Below are positions 1 through 12,751 of a DNA stretch of 64,000 nt, piece after piece. The DNA is taken from positions 66,218,672 through 66,282,671 of the forward strand of contig OY744608.1 of assembly GCA_963556255.1 (NCBI GenBank), given 5' to 3'. A program made the translations under genes and the position numbers. The stretch is from Allolobophora icterica (lineage: Eukaryota > Annelida > Clitellata > Crassiclitellata > Lumbricidae). The notes under the pieces are model-generated. The model was not told the DNA's origin. It did no database searches and was given only the letters and a program-made list of their open reading frames with translations. The first letter of the stretch is position 1. Each line of letters begins with the position of its first letter.

Positions 1-592
1 AACGTCCCTCCGTAAGAATCTTTCGAGACGAGTTCAGAAAAAGTCTCATGACTGCAGAATATCCGCCTCAGTAACGACCTCTAGCGACCGGAAATTAAAG
101 ACCGTGACGACATCTGGCGTGAGAATTGTCGCCTCCCGCGCTGATTCGGTGTTTCCGGTGACGATATTATGAGCCAGGCGAACGGAGGCAGACGGACAGA
201 GAAGCGGAAAGGAAGCGACAGCCATACAGACAAAGAGACAGACAGACGGACAGACGGACAAACAGACGGACGAACGGACGGACGGATAGGAACCTACAGC
301 CACATAGACAAACAGACAAACAGATAGACGGACGGACGAGCGGACAGACGGAAAGGAGCCGACAGTCATACAGTGGCATTAACAACGATAAATTGGACCA
401 CAGATGCCGTGTTTTCGTTGCCATTGGCAACGGACGCGAGGTCCGTGACTTCCTGTTTTGTTACGTCAAATATGACGTCAGAAAAGAAAGGGATGAATGT
501 TGCTCTTCGGACTGGATACGTCATCAGCTGCAATGTGATTGGACGTAATGTATCTCAATTGTTGTTGTAATCGTAAACGCAATCGTAAATTG

Positions 593-595
<3 letters not shown>
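1..595. other. No gene; degenerate GACA/GACGG array at 179-372
   Basis: Between about 179 and 372 the plus strand is a degenerate tetranucleotide repeat (GACA, GACG, GACGG, interrupted by short unique words). Its reading frames give low-complexity Cys/Ser/Val-rich translations, which are artefacts. I see no gene or recognisable element in the flanking sequence. Confidence 0.7.

Positions 596-641
<46 letters not shown>
596..641. repeat. (TA)n microsatellite
   Basis: Uninterrupted TA dinucleotides, about 23 copies. Confidence 0.95.
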
Positions 642-646
<5 letters not shown>

Positions 647-1417
647 TATTTATTTATATTATAGCTAAATCTCATCAAGCACAGAAGCATTACCAGTTAG
701 CAGAACAATGTACAAGAAACTGGAAGCGTTAACAGTGGTTGGCACACGCACACACGTGAAGCTCAAGCGAATGTCTCGAACTTTATTTGACAGATACATG
801 CACTTAATTGAAATATTTAATAAAATTTATTGCAATATATGACGATGTATAACCTTTTCAATCAATTTTATAACAATGACCTGTGCACTGTTCTGCCCTG
901 AACCCGTCCAAAATGAAATGCAATGTCCAGTCAGCAGGTCTATAGCGACGATACGGAGAGGTACAGACAGATAGGCACAAACACATGCACGCTGACGCAG
1001 AGAAACACTGTCAGATACAGTTTGGAAAAATACGTGAACTTATAAAGAGACTGAATGCGATTATTTGTCAAGTTGTTTGCTGGAGTTCAAAAAGCTACAC
1101 TGCAATCAAAGAGAGACATATAACATGCACCAAACACATTCATAAATGATGATGAATCCACTCTCAACGAAGACGCATTATGAATTCCTACATATAGAAA
1201 CGAACAGAAACGAATAGAAAGGAATTTGTTCTGCAAAACATTAAAATAAACGAATTAAAATTAATAAAAACGAAATACAAATGATTAGAAACGAATAGCA
1301 ACGAAAAGAAACGAGTAAAAACGGAAAAAACTAATAACAGTGAACACAATATAATAACTGCTTGTGTGCGTGTATGCGTGTGGCAGTAGACTTAGCCTAT
1401 GTCTACTTCTGGGTGAG
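642..1417. other. No gene; AAACGAATAG-like degenerate repeat at 1196-1330
   Basis: AT-rich DNA without a credible open frame. From about 1196 to 1330 it holds a degenerate ~10-bp repeat related to AAACGAATAG. Nothing else is recognisable. Confidence 0.55.
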
Positions 1418-1590
1418 GAATACGGTAGCCAATTGGTCAGAGCACTAGCCTTATACCGTGGTGAGTACGGGTTCGAGCCTCCTCCTCACCTGAGACGGTT
1501 ATTTTGTTGAAACCTTGAGCAAGTCTTCACTCAGCGCCATCGATCGATGCTTGGACATTAGATAGTGGCGCTTAATGAATGCACAATGTA
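1418..1590 (+). mobile_element. tRNA-derived SINE, family A, copy 1
   Basis: A pol III head is readable: a box A-like word at about 1426-1436 (TAGCCAATTGG) and a box B at 1470-1480 (GGTTCGAGCCT), followed by a non-tRNA body ending near ATAGTGGCGCTTAATGAATG. A second copy with the same body (GAGACGGTTA, CCTTGAGCAAG, CAGCGCCATCGAT) lies at 37806-37995. Two copies sharing head and body support a SINE, not a tRNA gene. Confidence 0.75.
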
Positions 1591-1765
1591 GAAAGAAGAG
1601 GCAAGTTTTCAGTTTAGAGCGAAAGAGAGTCTTTCGGTGGGGGAGTCGCTGATCGAAGAGAGGAGCAACCTTGAACGGAGTTATAGGGTGTAATCGTAGA
1701 TGTTATCCTGGATGATAGGTAGGATGGCAGACGATTTGTACAGAAGGATTGCCACCTTGAAACGG

Positions 1766-1880
1766 ATGTATGTATGTATGTATAAGTGTATGTATATACT
1801 ATTATATGCACCTACAAATACACACACATATGGATGATATGGATGTATGTATATATGTATGCGCGCATGTATATGTATAT
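1766..1880. repeat. Degenerate (GTAT)n microsatellite
   Basis: Imperfect GTAT/ATGT tetranucleotides lead up to the hAT element at 1881. The 8-bp target duplication of that element is part of this array. Confidence 0.8.
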
Positions 1881-3575
1881 TAGGGTTATAACTTTTTGAC
1901 TTTTTTTCCAAAAAGCGATTTCCTGTATCATAAATGGATGAACTTTTGCTTAGAAACACTGGAAAAGTGATTAATTCTTCTCAGTTATGAAAAAAGGTCA
2001 CCCCCAAATGAAAAGTTTGATTCACCATATATGTAACGTTACTACTCATAAGTAGTAGTGCTTATAAACACTTTATGGAAATGTTTAGAACTTTTACAGC
2101 TATCTGGAACTTCCTAAAACTGTTCAGCACTTTCTAGAAGAATCCAAATATTGGTCCATATAGAAAGGTTTGTGGGCAAACTGAACTTGTTAATTAAAAA
2201 AAAATTCAGTGGCCGTATAGGCCTACAGTGTCACACAAGAAAATTGCAAATAGGCTACCAAAGACGCTGCTAAATTGAAGGAGGAAATTATTGAAAAGTT
2301 ACAGATGGAACAATGATCCTTACATTTTGATGGCAAGCATATTGAGGAAAATGAATTTCAGGGTGTGGTACTGAAGAATGAGAGAACTGAAGTAAAAGTC
2401 TGCGCCTGAAAGATGGCGATGCCGAAACTATTGCTTCAGGAATTGCAAAAGTTTTTGATTGCATTCCATAAGTTGAATTAACTTATGGAATGCAACGAAG
2501 ATGACCACTGGTTGTATCAACCAGTGTTAACACTGGGAAAAAGAATGGAGTTGCTGTCAAATTGCAACTTTTGTTCTCTGGCATGGGTGTCAGCAAACCA
2601 CAATTTATCAGTTGCCAGCATCACGTTCTGGACAGGATTCTCAGGGTGGTCATGGACGAGGAACTTGGTAGTAACACCAGGTCTCCAAACATAGAATATC
2701 CGCGTACATGTATGTCTCAACTGATGAACAAGTATGAGGAACTGAAAGCACAGTTTGTAAATGGAACAGAAGAAATCCTCGATAAAGCAGGCTGCAGAGA
2801 TGACATGAAAATGATGAAACTGTTATACCATCTTACACGGGTGTTCAGAATCTTTGAGGAAAAAGGTTTTTTCACTGGTTAAGTTTAAGAAAATTCCAAA
2901 CATCAGCAATGCCAGGTGGAATTCAAGACCCATTCTTGCTATCCTTTCATTCATTCTTATCCTTACAACAGGGAAAACGTTGGAGAAGATATGCAGATTC
3001 GTTTCATATGACTGGGCAGACTATTGGTTTACTAAACATAATATTATGTACAATAAAAATGACTTCAAGAACTTGTCAGAAATATTGAAACCTTACAAAA
3101 AAGCATTGTGGGTATTGGAGAATCACTGGAAGCAGGAGCCATCCGTACTCCAGATACCATTGCAAGAAGTAATCAGTGCGCAGAACGCGCAATCAAAGTG
3201 ATGTGGGAACTTCACGAAAGACAAACTGCAACATCGATTTATTCTTAGCAATAAGCAGTGATGTACATTGTACAGTTGTACATTGTACAATGTACAAAAT
3301 ATTGTACAAGTATTATATGTACCTACAAAATATTGTACAAATATTATAAAATTTTCTAGCTCATTCTTTCCAGTATTATAACACATGTTAGTATGCACTA
3401 TGCATGCATATTACATAATACATTACACAGTGACATATACACGAATCGATTTTTTGATTTCGGGGTGACCTTTTTTCAAAAGATTTGAAAATGACAGTTC
3501 ATTCCTTTGTTTTTAGGCAAAAGTTCATCCAACTAAGCTACAGGAACATGAGGTTGTAAAAAAGTTATAACCCTA
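1881..3575 (+). mobile_element. Decayed hAT-superfamily DNA transposon with 8-bp target duplication
   Basis: The ends are inverted: TAGGGTTATAACTTTTT at 1881 and its complement ending at 3575. The flanks carry a perfect 8-bp direct repeat, ATGTATAT, at 1873-1880 and 3576-3583. TIR sequence beginning TAGGG and an 8-bp duplication fit hAT. The interior (about 2300-3260) encodes broken pieces of a transposase. The 1.7-kb length is short for an autonomous element. Confidence 0.88.
2300..3260 (+). pseudogene. hAT-like transposase relic (frameshifted)
   Basis: Pieces of one transposase-like protein appear in order across several frames: an HFDGKHIEE-like stretch near 2330, a TGKKNG-like stretch near 2535, CQHHVLDRILR near 2620, the frame 2562-2882 with YEELKAQF and KLLYHLTRVFRIFEEKGFF, then after a frameshift 2854-3201 with ISNARWNSR and KKALWVLENHW, and a final AERAIKVMWELHER-like stretch in a third frame near 3190. 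From memory these match a widespread invertebrate hAT-like transposase. At least three frameshifts and in-frame stops make it non-functional. It is enclosed by the TIRs at 1881 and 3575. Confidence 0.7.
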
Positions 3576-3989
3576 ATGTATATATGCATGTATACGCATA
3601 TCTGTATATAGGTATAAAACGATGATGATGATGATGATTATGACGGCGACATGATACGATGCCTAATGCGAAAAATGATTATGACGACGCAAAGGTGATG
3701 ATGATGATGACATAACTCGCTTCATACGAGCGAAATTACTTTAGGCAATAAATTCCGACAAACGATCGATCAATTCTCGGAACCTGTCCCGATCCACTCA
3801 ATCAGGTCGACGTCAGCTTTTGTAGTGCCATTGTATTTTATGCCATTCCAAGTGCAGCGCAGTCCCGAATAATTGAAGGACTTGCTACTCCTCTTACGAC
3901 CGTAGATTAATAATGGCGCTACAGCGTTTCGACATAAGCAAGGGTTACATTTTGTGACCATGACTGTCATCGCGACCTTGTATAATATA
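3576..3989. other. No gene; short GAT repeats
   Basis: GATGATGATG clusters occur near 3621-3710. The rest is unremarkable and I see no supported gene. A long minus-strand frame through here exists only because the adjoining AAT array lacks stops. Confidence 0.5.
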
Positions 3990-4279
<290 letters not shown>

Positions 4280-4634
4280 CGTCTTTATTAATTCAAACTG
4301 ACAAGTACGCAGTAAGATTTCATTGAAACATGACAGTGCAATCAAGATCTTAATTAATTAAACACATGTTTTGGCAGCCATGCATGGCGCCGCCATAGAG
4401 GGGGGTTACTAGTATCGAATCGCGATCTAATGCTGTCCTGGCCATGAGTGTTACCATTACTCTATCCCCTCCCCATGAATGCCATGGTTACTGATTGTCA
4501 TGGTGTAATACGATACCATGGCAACACGTTGCCATGACTGACGTTGACCTTGCCTCATAAATTGCCTTCGAATTTCATATTGCTTTGTATTTCTAATATT
4601 TTAAAATGAAGTGATCGGGTGAGATCCTTACCAC

Positions 4635-5027
4635 CATAGGCGCCGACTTCTTGGGGGCCTTGGGTGCCAATGCACCCAGAGAAAAAGTTCAGTGGGGGCC
4701 TGGCACCCAGAAGAATTCGGACCTTAAATTCAATTTTTTGGGGTATTCCTAAAAAAAGGTCGTCACATTTTTTCGGGGATGAATTCCTAAAAAAGTCGTC
4801 AAATTTTGGGATAGAATTATCTTAAAATATGCACTGGCACCATATCCGGCCATGGCTTCCCATTTAAAATGTTATTATGTTTACACACGGATGACTAAAA
4901 AAGGTCATCACTTTTTTTCGGAGATGATTTCCTAAAGAAGTTCCGTTGGTCCTTTAAAACTTTGATAAACCTTCTCGATCCGCCCCTGACTGGCACCCAG
5001 AGACAAAAGCAAAAGTCGACGCCGATG
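4635..5027. mobile_element. hAT-type miniature element, TSD CTTACCAC
   Basis: Inverted termini CATAGGCGCCGACTT at 4635 and AAGTCGACGCCGATG ending at 5027, flanked by a perfect 8-bp direct repeat CTTACCAC at 4627-4634 and 5028-5035. It has no coding capacity. The interior has repeats of AAAAAAGGTCGTCA-like words and a subterminal TGGCACCCAGAGA motif near each end. The 8-bp duplication supports hAT mobilisation in trans. Confidence 0.85.
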
Positions 5028-5035
5028 CTTACCAC

Positions 5036-5627
5036 ACTGCCCGTTTGAGTGGATGTCACGCCATTTAAGGTCCTCGTGTATGGACCGTGATAGAGCGACC
5101 GTATATGGTCTCGACCCTGCTCATTTTCAATGAATCGATCGGATGAGATCCTTCATCATCGCTCTCTGTTCGAAAGGGTGCCGCACCATTTAAGATCCCT
5201 TGCTAATCCGAGATTTAAATCTCTGAATTCAGCCTCCGTTGGTTATATGGACACGTGAATCTTTACGTGATCTCGGGCATTGCTCTGAACAGAATATGTA
5301 GATAAAAACCACCATTGATATGACAGTTATACCGGTGGCTATACATCAGTGAGGAGGCAGTCAAACCCTTGTAGAAGCCACGAAGTCCATCCTGTGTTAA
5401 TAAAGCTGTGTTAATAAAAAGAAAATAAAACAGAAAGAAAGAGGAGCCATAATCTTTTATGCTTGCGATCGATCGATACTATAACGTTTGCAGCAGATTT
5501 CTGAAGGCTAACGAATGACAGGTATTCATGTTAAGACGAAATATTGAAAGAAAAGCCTCGGATTACAAGGTTAATTTATGTATTGAATTTCTTTCATCTA
5601 CTTTGCTGATTAGTCTTTCTTTGTTTC
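5036..5627. other. No gene recognised
   Basis: The segment after the miniature element repeats part of its left flank: GATCGGATGAGATCCTT near 5137 echoes GATCGGGTGAGATCCTT near 4614, and CGCCATTTAAGGTC echoes CACCATTTAAGATC. This suggests an older local duplication. No coding frame is supported. Confidence 0.5.
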
Positions 5628-5788
5628 TGCGCTTCATCCAATAAATGGGGGGGGGGTCTGTCAGTGTGTGTGCCACCATTTTAAGCGGTGGGGAGGAAGG
5701 GGGAGAGGGGAAGATGAGGGGGAAGGAGAAGTTGCTCCAATGACTTAGGGGGGATAGACGCCCCTGGGGGGGGGGATAGACGCCCCTG
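5628..5788 (-). mobile_element. hAT-type miniature element, copy related to 45116-45292
   Basis: Read on the minus strand this begins CAGGGGCGTCTATCCCCCCT and continues ATTGGAGCAACTTC, GTGGCACACAC and TTGGATGAAGC, matching the element at 45116-45292 in order. The terminus is present twice in tandem (CGCCCCTG ending at 5766 and again at 5788). The other end is unclear, so this copy is probably truncated. Confidence 0.65.
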
Positions 5789-6125
5789 GGAGCAAATATG
5801 TCATGGAAGCGTTGGATTATGATGGCAATGCGCTAAAAAGATAGCTGTTTCTCTCGTGTCACCGGTTATTGCCAGAGAGACAGCGCCCCAACTCTGTGTT
5901 AATTGGACCGAGAGTCTCAAATGCAAACAGGACAAAGTGGTCGGTTTGCGCGAGCGTGTTATATTTGGCACACTTCCTATTTGTTGCCAATTCATTATTA
6001 AATTTTAAAAATTGTTTTCGTCATTATTAACGCCCGAGATACAGAAAATCCCTCCGGCTCTAAGAAATTATATAGGCCCTAACAGAAGTGTGTTTAAGCT
6101 TGGAGAACGCCGTCTTCGTTTCCGG

Positions 6126-6133
6126 TGTGTGGC

Positions 6134-6218
<85 letters not shown>
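6126..6218. repeat. (ATT)n microsatellite
   Basis: About 30 ATT units. All long frames across it (poly-Ile, poly-Leu, poly-Tyr, poly-Asn) are artefacts. Confidence 0.95.
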
Positions 6219-6219
<1 letters not shown>

Positions 6220-6399
6220 CACCTTCCTTCATTCCTTCGTGATGTCCTTACCCATTTCTTCCACCTGTAGCTCTTTTCCATTGCCATTCCATTCTTTTTC
6301 CATCCCTCCATCCCTCCTTCTTCCTTCCTTTCTTTCTATCAACCTTTCTTCCTTCCTTTATAGAGCCACACGAACGAAAGCCAGATGTTCGGCTGGGTC

Positions 6400-6655
6400 A
6401 AAATAATGCGCTATATAAAAGTTTCGGTACCTTTCGTTCACATTTACCCATGTTCACATCCGTTTCAGTGGTGAGTTATGAATAAATGCGGCTGACGTTA
6501 TAATATAGTATCTGAGGGAAACGTTTTAAAGGTGTCCAAAGAAGCGCTGTATTTTTTCCGTTGTTTGGCGATATATAAATGTGACGGTACGTTTCGGTCA
6601 CATTTACTCATGTTCACACCCGTTTAACCACGTGTTCGTTCATCCGTTTATCACT
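6400..6655. repeat. Two-copy direct repeat, ~160 bp apart
   Basis: TATATAAAAGTTTCGGTACC followed by TTCACATTTACCCATGTTCACA near 6412 recurs, diverged, near 6572. The unit ends around CCGTTT. No coding is seen. Confidence 0.6.
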
Positions 6656-8170
<1,515 letters not shown>

Positions 8171-8322
8171 AGTCACTCGATCTGATTGTTGGACGCCAAT
8201 AAGCTGAACGCACTTGACATCAATCAACCTCTATTGTTTAGTTGTCTCGCTTTCTGGCTGCCTTCGGTATGTACGTGTATGTATGCCTCTCTCTATGTAC
8301 GTGTCATTATGTATGTACTTGT

Positions 8323-8452
8323 GCATGTACGTATGTATGTATGTATGTATGTATGTATGTATGTATGTATGTATGTATGTATGTATGTATGTATGTATGT
8401 ATGTATGTATGTATGTATGTATGTATGTATGTATGTATGTATGTATGTATGT
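8323..8452. repeat. (GTAT)n microsatellite
   Basis: About 32 GTAT units, nearly perfect. Every frame across it is a Tyr/Val/Cys/Met artefact. Confidence 0.97.
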
Positions 8453-8521
8453 ATTTGTGTATGTGTGTCCGTATATATGGATGTACATTTTTGTTGTGGG
8501 TTGACGTAGAGGGTAGACTGG

Positions 8522-8525
8522 AGAC

Positions 8526-8594
<69 letters not shown>

Positions 8595-8596
8595 TA
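8522..8596. repeat. (GACA)n microsatellite
   Basis: About 18 GACA/ACAG units, one of several such arrays in the window. Confidence 0.95.
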
Positions 8597-8654
8597 CAGC
8601 GACAGACGGAGCGAGAGTGATGTGGAGAGAAAAGGGGAGAACGGGACGAGGGAG

Positions 8655-8845
8655 GAATATGAATGTATGTATGTATTTATGTATGTATTTAAGCATGTAT
8701 TTATGTATATGTTTATGTAGGTATGTACATATGTATTTATGAATGTACGTATATATGTACACTTGTATGTATTTAAGCATGTATGTATGTTTGTATGTAT
8801 ACATGTACATGTGTGTGTATATGTATGTATGTATTTATTTATGTT
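8655..8845. repeat. Degenerate (GTAT)n
   Basis: Interrupted GTAT/TTTATGTA repeats. Confidence 0.8.
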
Positions 8846-8930
8846 AAATAGGTGACTCTACTAAGCATGACCTTGGGCTTTCAACGCATGCCTTTTGTAT
8901 CCTTAAAGTATTGGTTTTTTTTGTATTGGG

Positions 8931-9100
8931 GCGGGCACGTGGTAGAATGGTGACACGCTGGCACGAAGATCAGAACGACGCGGGTTCGACACCCGCTAGT
9001 CCCATAAGGTTGAAGTAGCCTTTCACACCCTAGGTGACGACCATAAAAAGAGCAGTATTACAGAGGGGCGCCTTGCAGTCTGCCATAAAGTTGAATTCGA
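8931..9100 (+). mobile_element. tRNA-derived SINE, family B
   Basis: Box A-like GTGGTAGAATGGTGACAC at about 8939 and box B GGTTCGACACC at 8983-8993, then a non-tRNA tail (CCATAAGGTTGAAGTAGCC, GGGGCGCCTTGCAG). It lacks a tRNA-length acceptor match, so I call it a SINE or tRNA pseudogene rather than a functional tRNA. Only one copy is seen here. Confidence 0.6.
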
Positions 9101-9180
9101 CTTCTGTTAAACTTGTTTTCATCTGTTACTACTATATCATGTAGTCTTACTGCGAACTCTTCAGTATTAATTAATAATCG

Positions 9181-9346
<166 letters not shown>

Positions 9347-9352
9347 TTATTA

Positions 9353-9419
9353 ATTTTTTGCCCCGAGGTAAACAGGATCCCTCAGGGACTTCAAAAATCA
9401 TTTACAGTGTAGAATTGTC

Positions 9420-9504
<85 letters not shown>

Positions 9505-9557
9505 TTTTTGTCTTTTTTTGACCCGAGGTATCAGTGATCCCTCAGGATTTGGAAAAA

Positions 9558-9631
<74 letters not shown>

Positions 9632-9640
9632 TATTATTAT
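9353..9640. repeat. Duplicated CCCGAGGTA...ATCCCTCAGG unit joined to (ATT)n arrays
   Basis: GCCCCGAGGTAAACAGGATCCCTCAGGGACTT (split across 9360-9390) recurs diverged near 9530-9552, each copy joined to an (ATT)n array (9419-9490 and 9553-9640). The block looks like a duplicated microsatellite-bearing repeat end. Confidence 0.6.
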
Positions 9641-10317
9641 AAATGCTTTCCCTGTTGAGATATTACTTCAAAACCTCAAACCCAAAAAAGTACACACAAT
9701 AAAAACCTACGTCTGGTTTTTACACAATGTCAGCTGCCTTGACCATCTCTGGACAACCCCGCTGACAAGACGCAGCGCTCGTGAATAAGCTGGTTCCCTG
9801 TCCCTAGCCTAAGAGAAGCACTTTGGAAATTGGAAGTTAACGATTACGATTACGATTTGTGATTAGGATTCTTATCTCCGCTGGTCTCTAATGCCTTTGG
9901 GTGGAATGTGGCGCCCTCTGAATACAGACCAGGCGACCTCTAGCGTCGTTGGCGGGAATCGTCTGCACACAATGGGATTTCGATCGCTGCTTTGAATCGC
10001 TTGACCATCTCGGACCGCTCTATTCGGTCAACTGGGCAGTGACTGATGGTCATCGATGGATCATTACGCTCAGCTTGACCCGTCCACCTACCAACCTCTC
10101 CCGCTCTCTCTCTCTCTCTCCACACTCACTCGACACTTTCATGTCTGATGCAACCTCGATCATAGTGAGGAGATGTTGCTGTTTGACTGAATGTCTACTC
10201 GCCCGTTTCACGCTCTGACTATGTGTCTTTCACTCACTCACTCTCTGTCTGTCTCTGTCTGTCTATGTCTGTCTCTCTCTATCCTTATATACGTGTATGT
10301 AAGTATATATAGCAGAA

Positions 10318-10349
<32 letters not shown>

Positions 10350-10694
10350 ATGTACATTGTCTTTCTCTCTCAGGATCTTTCGTAAATTTTCTTTTTCTCT
10401 TTCGCTTTCTCGCAGATTAGTAACGAAAGGACAAAGGAAGGAATGAACGAATAAACGAACGAACAAAGGAAAGAATGAATGAAGGAACCAATGAAAGAAT
10501 ACAGGAACGAATGAAATAGCAAAGAAATCATTTCGCTTTCCCAGCTTGATACGAAATCCATAGATAAAGGCTTTACATAAGACGATGCGAAAATGATCCC
10601 AATTTGCTGTGTATGCAACGGACGACGGGTTCCTATAATAGACGCCGTGGCGAATATTAGATGGAGCACAACCTTCCGAGAATGATGAAAGCTA
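9641..10694. other. No gene recognised; short CT, TCTG and TA runs
   Basis: Contains (CT)n near 10103-10120, GTCTGTCT repeats near 10245-10280, (TA)n at 10316-10344 and GAAT/GAAC tetranucleotides near 10430-10510. No credible gene. Confidence 0.5.
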
Positions 10695-11063
10695 TTGTTT
10701 TGCCTTCGGCAGACCCTACCCAGGATGATGAAAGTCATTGTTCTGCATATAACAGACCTGATAGATTCTCGGCTTCTCTTTGAAACGGATTATCAAGAGC
10801 TAAGTAACAGTGAAACCCTTGATGATGAAACATCTCGAAAGGCGTTTCATAAATTCTTAGAAGAAATAGATTCAGTGAAAACTAAAAGGTTGAAAATATC
10901 AAATTATGGGCCCTTTCTTTGTGTAGCGCATGTGCACACTGCTGCTTCCAAAGATTGGATACTCAGCAAGGACTCTATACAAAGGACTGGAAACTCCTTA
11001 TGTAAGGCCGTTGGACAAGTTATTGGTCCATGGAGCGTGGCGCCTCCAGCGACAAAGGCGTAG
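10695..11063 (+). CDS. Unrecognised 122-aa open frame (doubtful)
   Basis: A mixed-composition frame, so not a microsatellite artefact, with stretches such as DSRLLFETDYQEL and NYGPFLCVAHVHTAASKDW. I recognise no family. The sequence at its start (GGATGATGAAAGTCATTGTTCTGC) is a near repeat of sequence about 35 bp upstream. No splice sites or poly(A) context are convincing. It may be an exon fragment or a relic of a mobile element. Confidence 0.25.
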   Translation: MFCLRQTLPRMMKVIVLHITDLIDSRLLFETDYQELSNSETLDDETSRKAFHKFLEEIDSVKTKRLKISNYGPFLCVAHVHTAASKDWILSKDSIQRTGNSLCKAVGQVIGPWSVAPPATKA

Positions 11064-12218
11064 AACTTCGTGTTTAGATAGCAAATGCAATGCGCTTTCT
11101 GCGAAGAAAATCGACGAATAATTATTTTTTAATTAATAAACAATTGCTGTGTAGAGGAATTATATTTAATATATGCTGTATTGTCTGTTACAACATATAT
11201 AACATTTTATTCAATTTTAAAGTTAATTTTGCAGAACTTTTGCAGTACGCAAACATGCCACAATTGGACTCACACTCTCAATTCTTTAGACGTGTGTGTG
11301 TCGAATGTTGATTAGGCCTACGGTTACACAATCTGATGGTAAGTGTCCCAACGTGTTAGCCAGGGCTTAGGCCTAGCCTAGTCTGCTCCCAGTCTGATTC
11401 TGATCTAAAGGCTTTGCATATAACCAAACCAGCTGCAGTCCACGTTGGGAGTCAACAGCGTGTACCACAGTCCTCCACAAAGGGGATTTAGCAACTGTTC
11501 TTGCAGTCTCTGGATGACTGCATGGTACAGTTTTACTGACCACTGAAGAATGCACAATCTCTTGACAGTTTTGTCAACATATATTTAGGTAAAATTAACT
11601 TCATTATTGCTTGTCTTTATGGCCGTTTCTAAAAAAAAACTTAGTATTGGGGTTGAAGTATTTATGACTGCAATCCAGAAACATGGTATAGGCTCCCTAC
11701 ATTTTAATTTTTTAACCATCTCCAAAGCACTTTGTTATTAATTGACTGACTCAGGTGGATGGAGAGCCGAGTTCGCCAATACAGCATAGTATTCTGTGAA
11801 TGGATACCATCAAAGTACTAACCATGCTCAGCATTGCTCAACTTCTTGCACTTTGCCAGCATCTTAAACAGTGTCTTTATATGATAGTTTCTGAGATTGT
11901 GAAGCAATGACTGATCTGTTGATAACTGTTAATTAAGTGTCACTCCATCGACTGAAATGTTGGTCTTTATAGTGATCTGGAAGATTTGCATTACTTTACA
12001 CCATTATTTTAGAATTCTACTACTTAATATAAAGTTACAAGTTCGACTTTTTTGCAATTCTTGATTAAATTGTTAAATTCTTTGCAACACATAACTATAG
12101 AGGCCTTTTGTGCTTAGCCTAGTTTCTTTATTCAACTAAGAACATTTAATACAATAGGCCTATAGACACAATACTTATTACTATTTCAGATCATTGCAAA
12201 ACACACAAGTCATTAGGA
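11064..12218. other. AT-rich left flank of the Polinton, no gene seen
   Basis: Mostly AT-rich single-copy-looking DNA. Two short open frames (11090-11311 and 11373-11555, minus) have no recognisable features. The Polinton was inserted at its right edge, in ACAAAA. Confidence 0.5.
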
Positions 12219-12224
12219 ACAAAA
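12219..12224 (+). repeat. Left target-site duplication ACAAAA
   Basis: ACAAAA at 12219-12224 matches 30036-30041. The final A also serves as the first base of the terminal AGTAGATGAC, which implies loss of one A at the junction or an undercalled A-run. Confidence 0.7.
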
Positions 12225-12719
12225 GTAGATGACAAGTGAGTGGGTTGACGCAGGCTGCACAGAAGCGATTTGATATATTAGACTGTCTCTACAGAAAAGG
12301 GTCCACAGAGGGCCCACAGGATCCACGGACCCTTATCAAAGATCAGTTTCCAAGCAGTGCCTATGGCTATCATGGCTAGAAGTCTTTTGAATCGCGATGA
12401 CAAGTGAGTGGGATGACGCAGTGCGCTATAGAAGTCCTAGAATATAAAAGACCCTCTCTACGGAAGCCTTTAACGCAGGCCCAATAGAAGCCTGTTGATA
12501 TAAAAAGACTGGCTCTGAAGAAGCCTGACGCTATGGAAGTTCAGGGCTTTTATCACAATTGGCTATCAAAAAGGAGTGGAAGACTTTCAACGCAGGCTCA
12601 ATAGAAGGAAGCCTGGGCAGGCAACTGTTTTCTCGCGAACAATCGAAAACCCCAATCCTTTAATCAACCAGTCAATCGAAATTTATATAAATACAAATAA
12701 AGTATTTTTCAATTTAAAT
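12224..12719 (+). repeat. Polinton left terminal inverted repeat (496 bp)
   Basis: Matches the complement of 29540-30035 over its whole length with only a few mismatches (for example GACTTTCAACG here versus GATTTTGAACG on the complemented right arm near 12582-12592). It contains internal direct repeats: a 25-bp unit at 12228-12252 and 12396-12420, and ACGCAGGCYCAATAGAAG at 12473-12490 and 12590-12607. Confidence 0.97.
12683..12693 (+). promoter_or_regulatory. TATA-like box near the inner edge of the left TIR
   Basis: TTATATAAATA lies about 60 bp before the first element ATG (12752). The same word, pointing inward, lies in the right repeat, where no gene follows closely. This is a promoter prediction from sequence alone. 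Confidence 0.4.
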
Positions 12720-12751
12720 AAATGAATACGTTGTGGTATACATAAATCATA

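Noticed and set aside
8186..8810. Several 80-167-aa frames rich in Tyr, Met, Val, Cys, His or Thr
   Set aside because: They translate (GTAT)n and (GACA)n in all frames on both strands; no conserved or non-repeat part.
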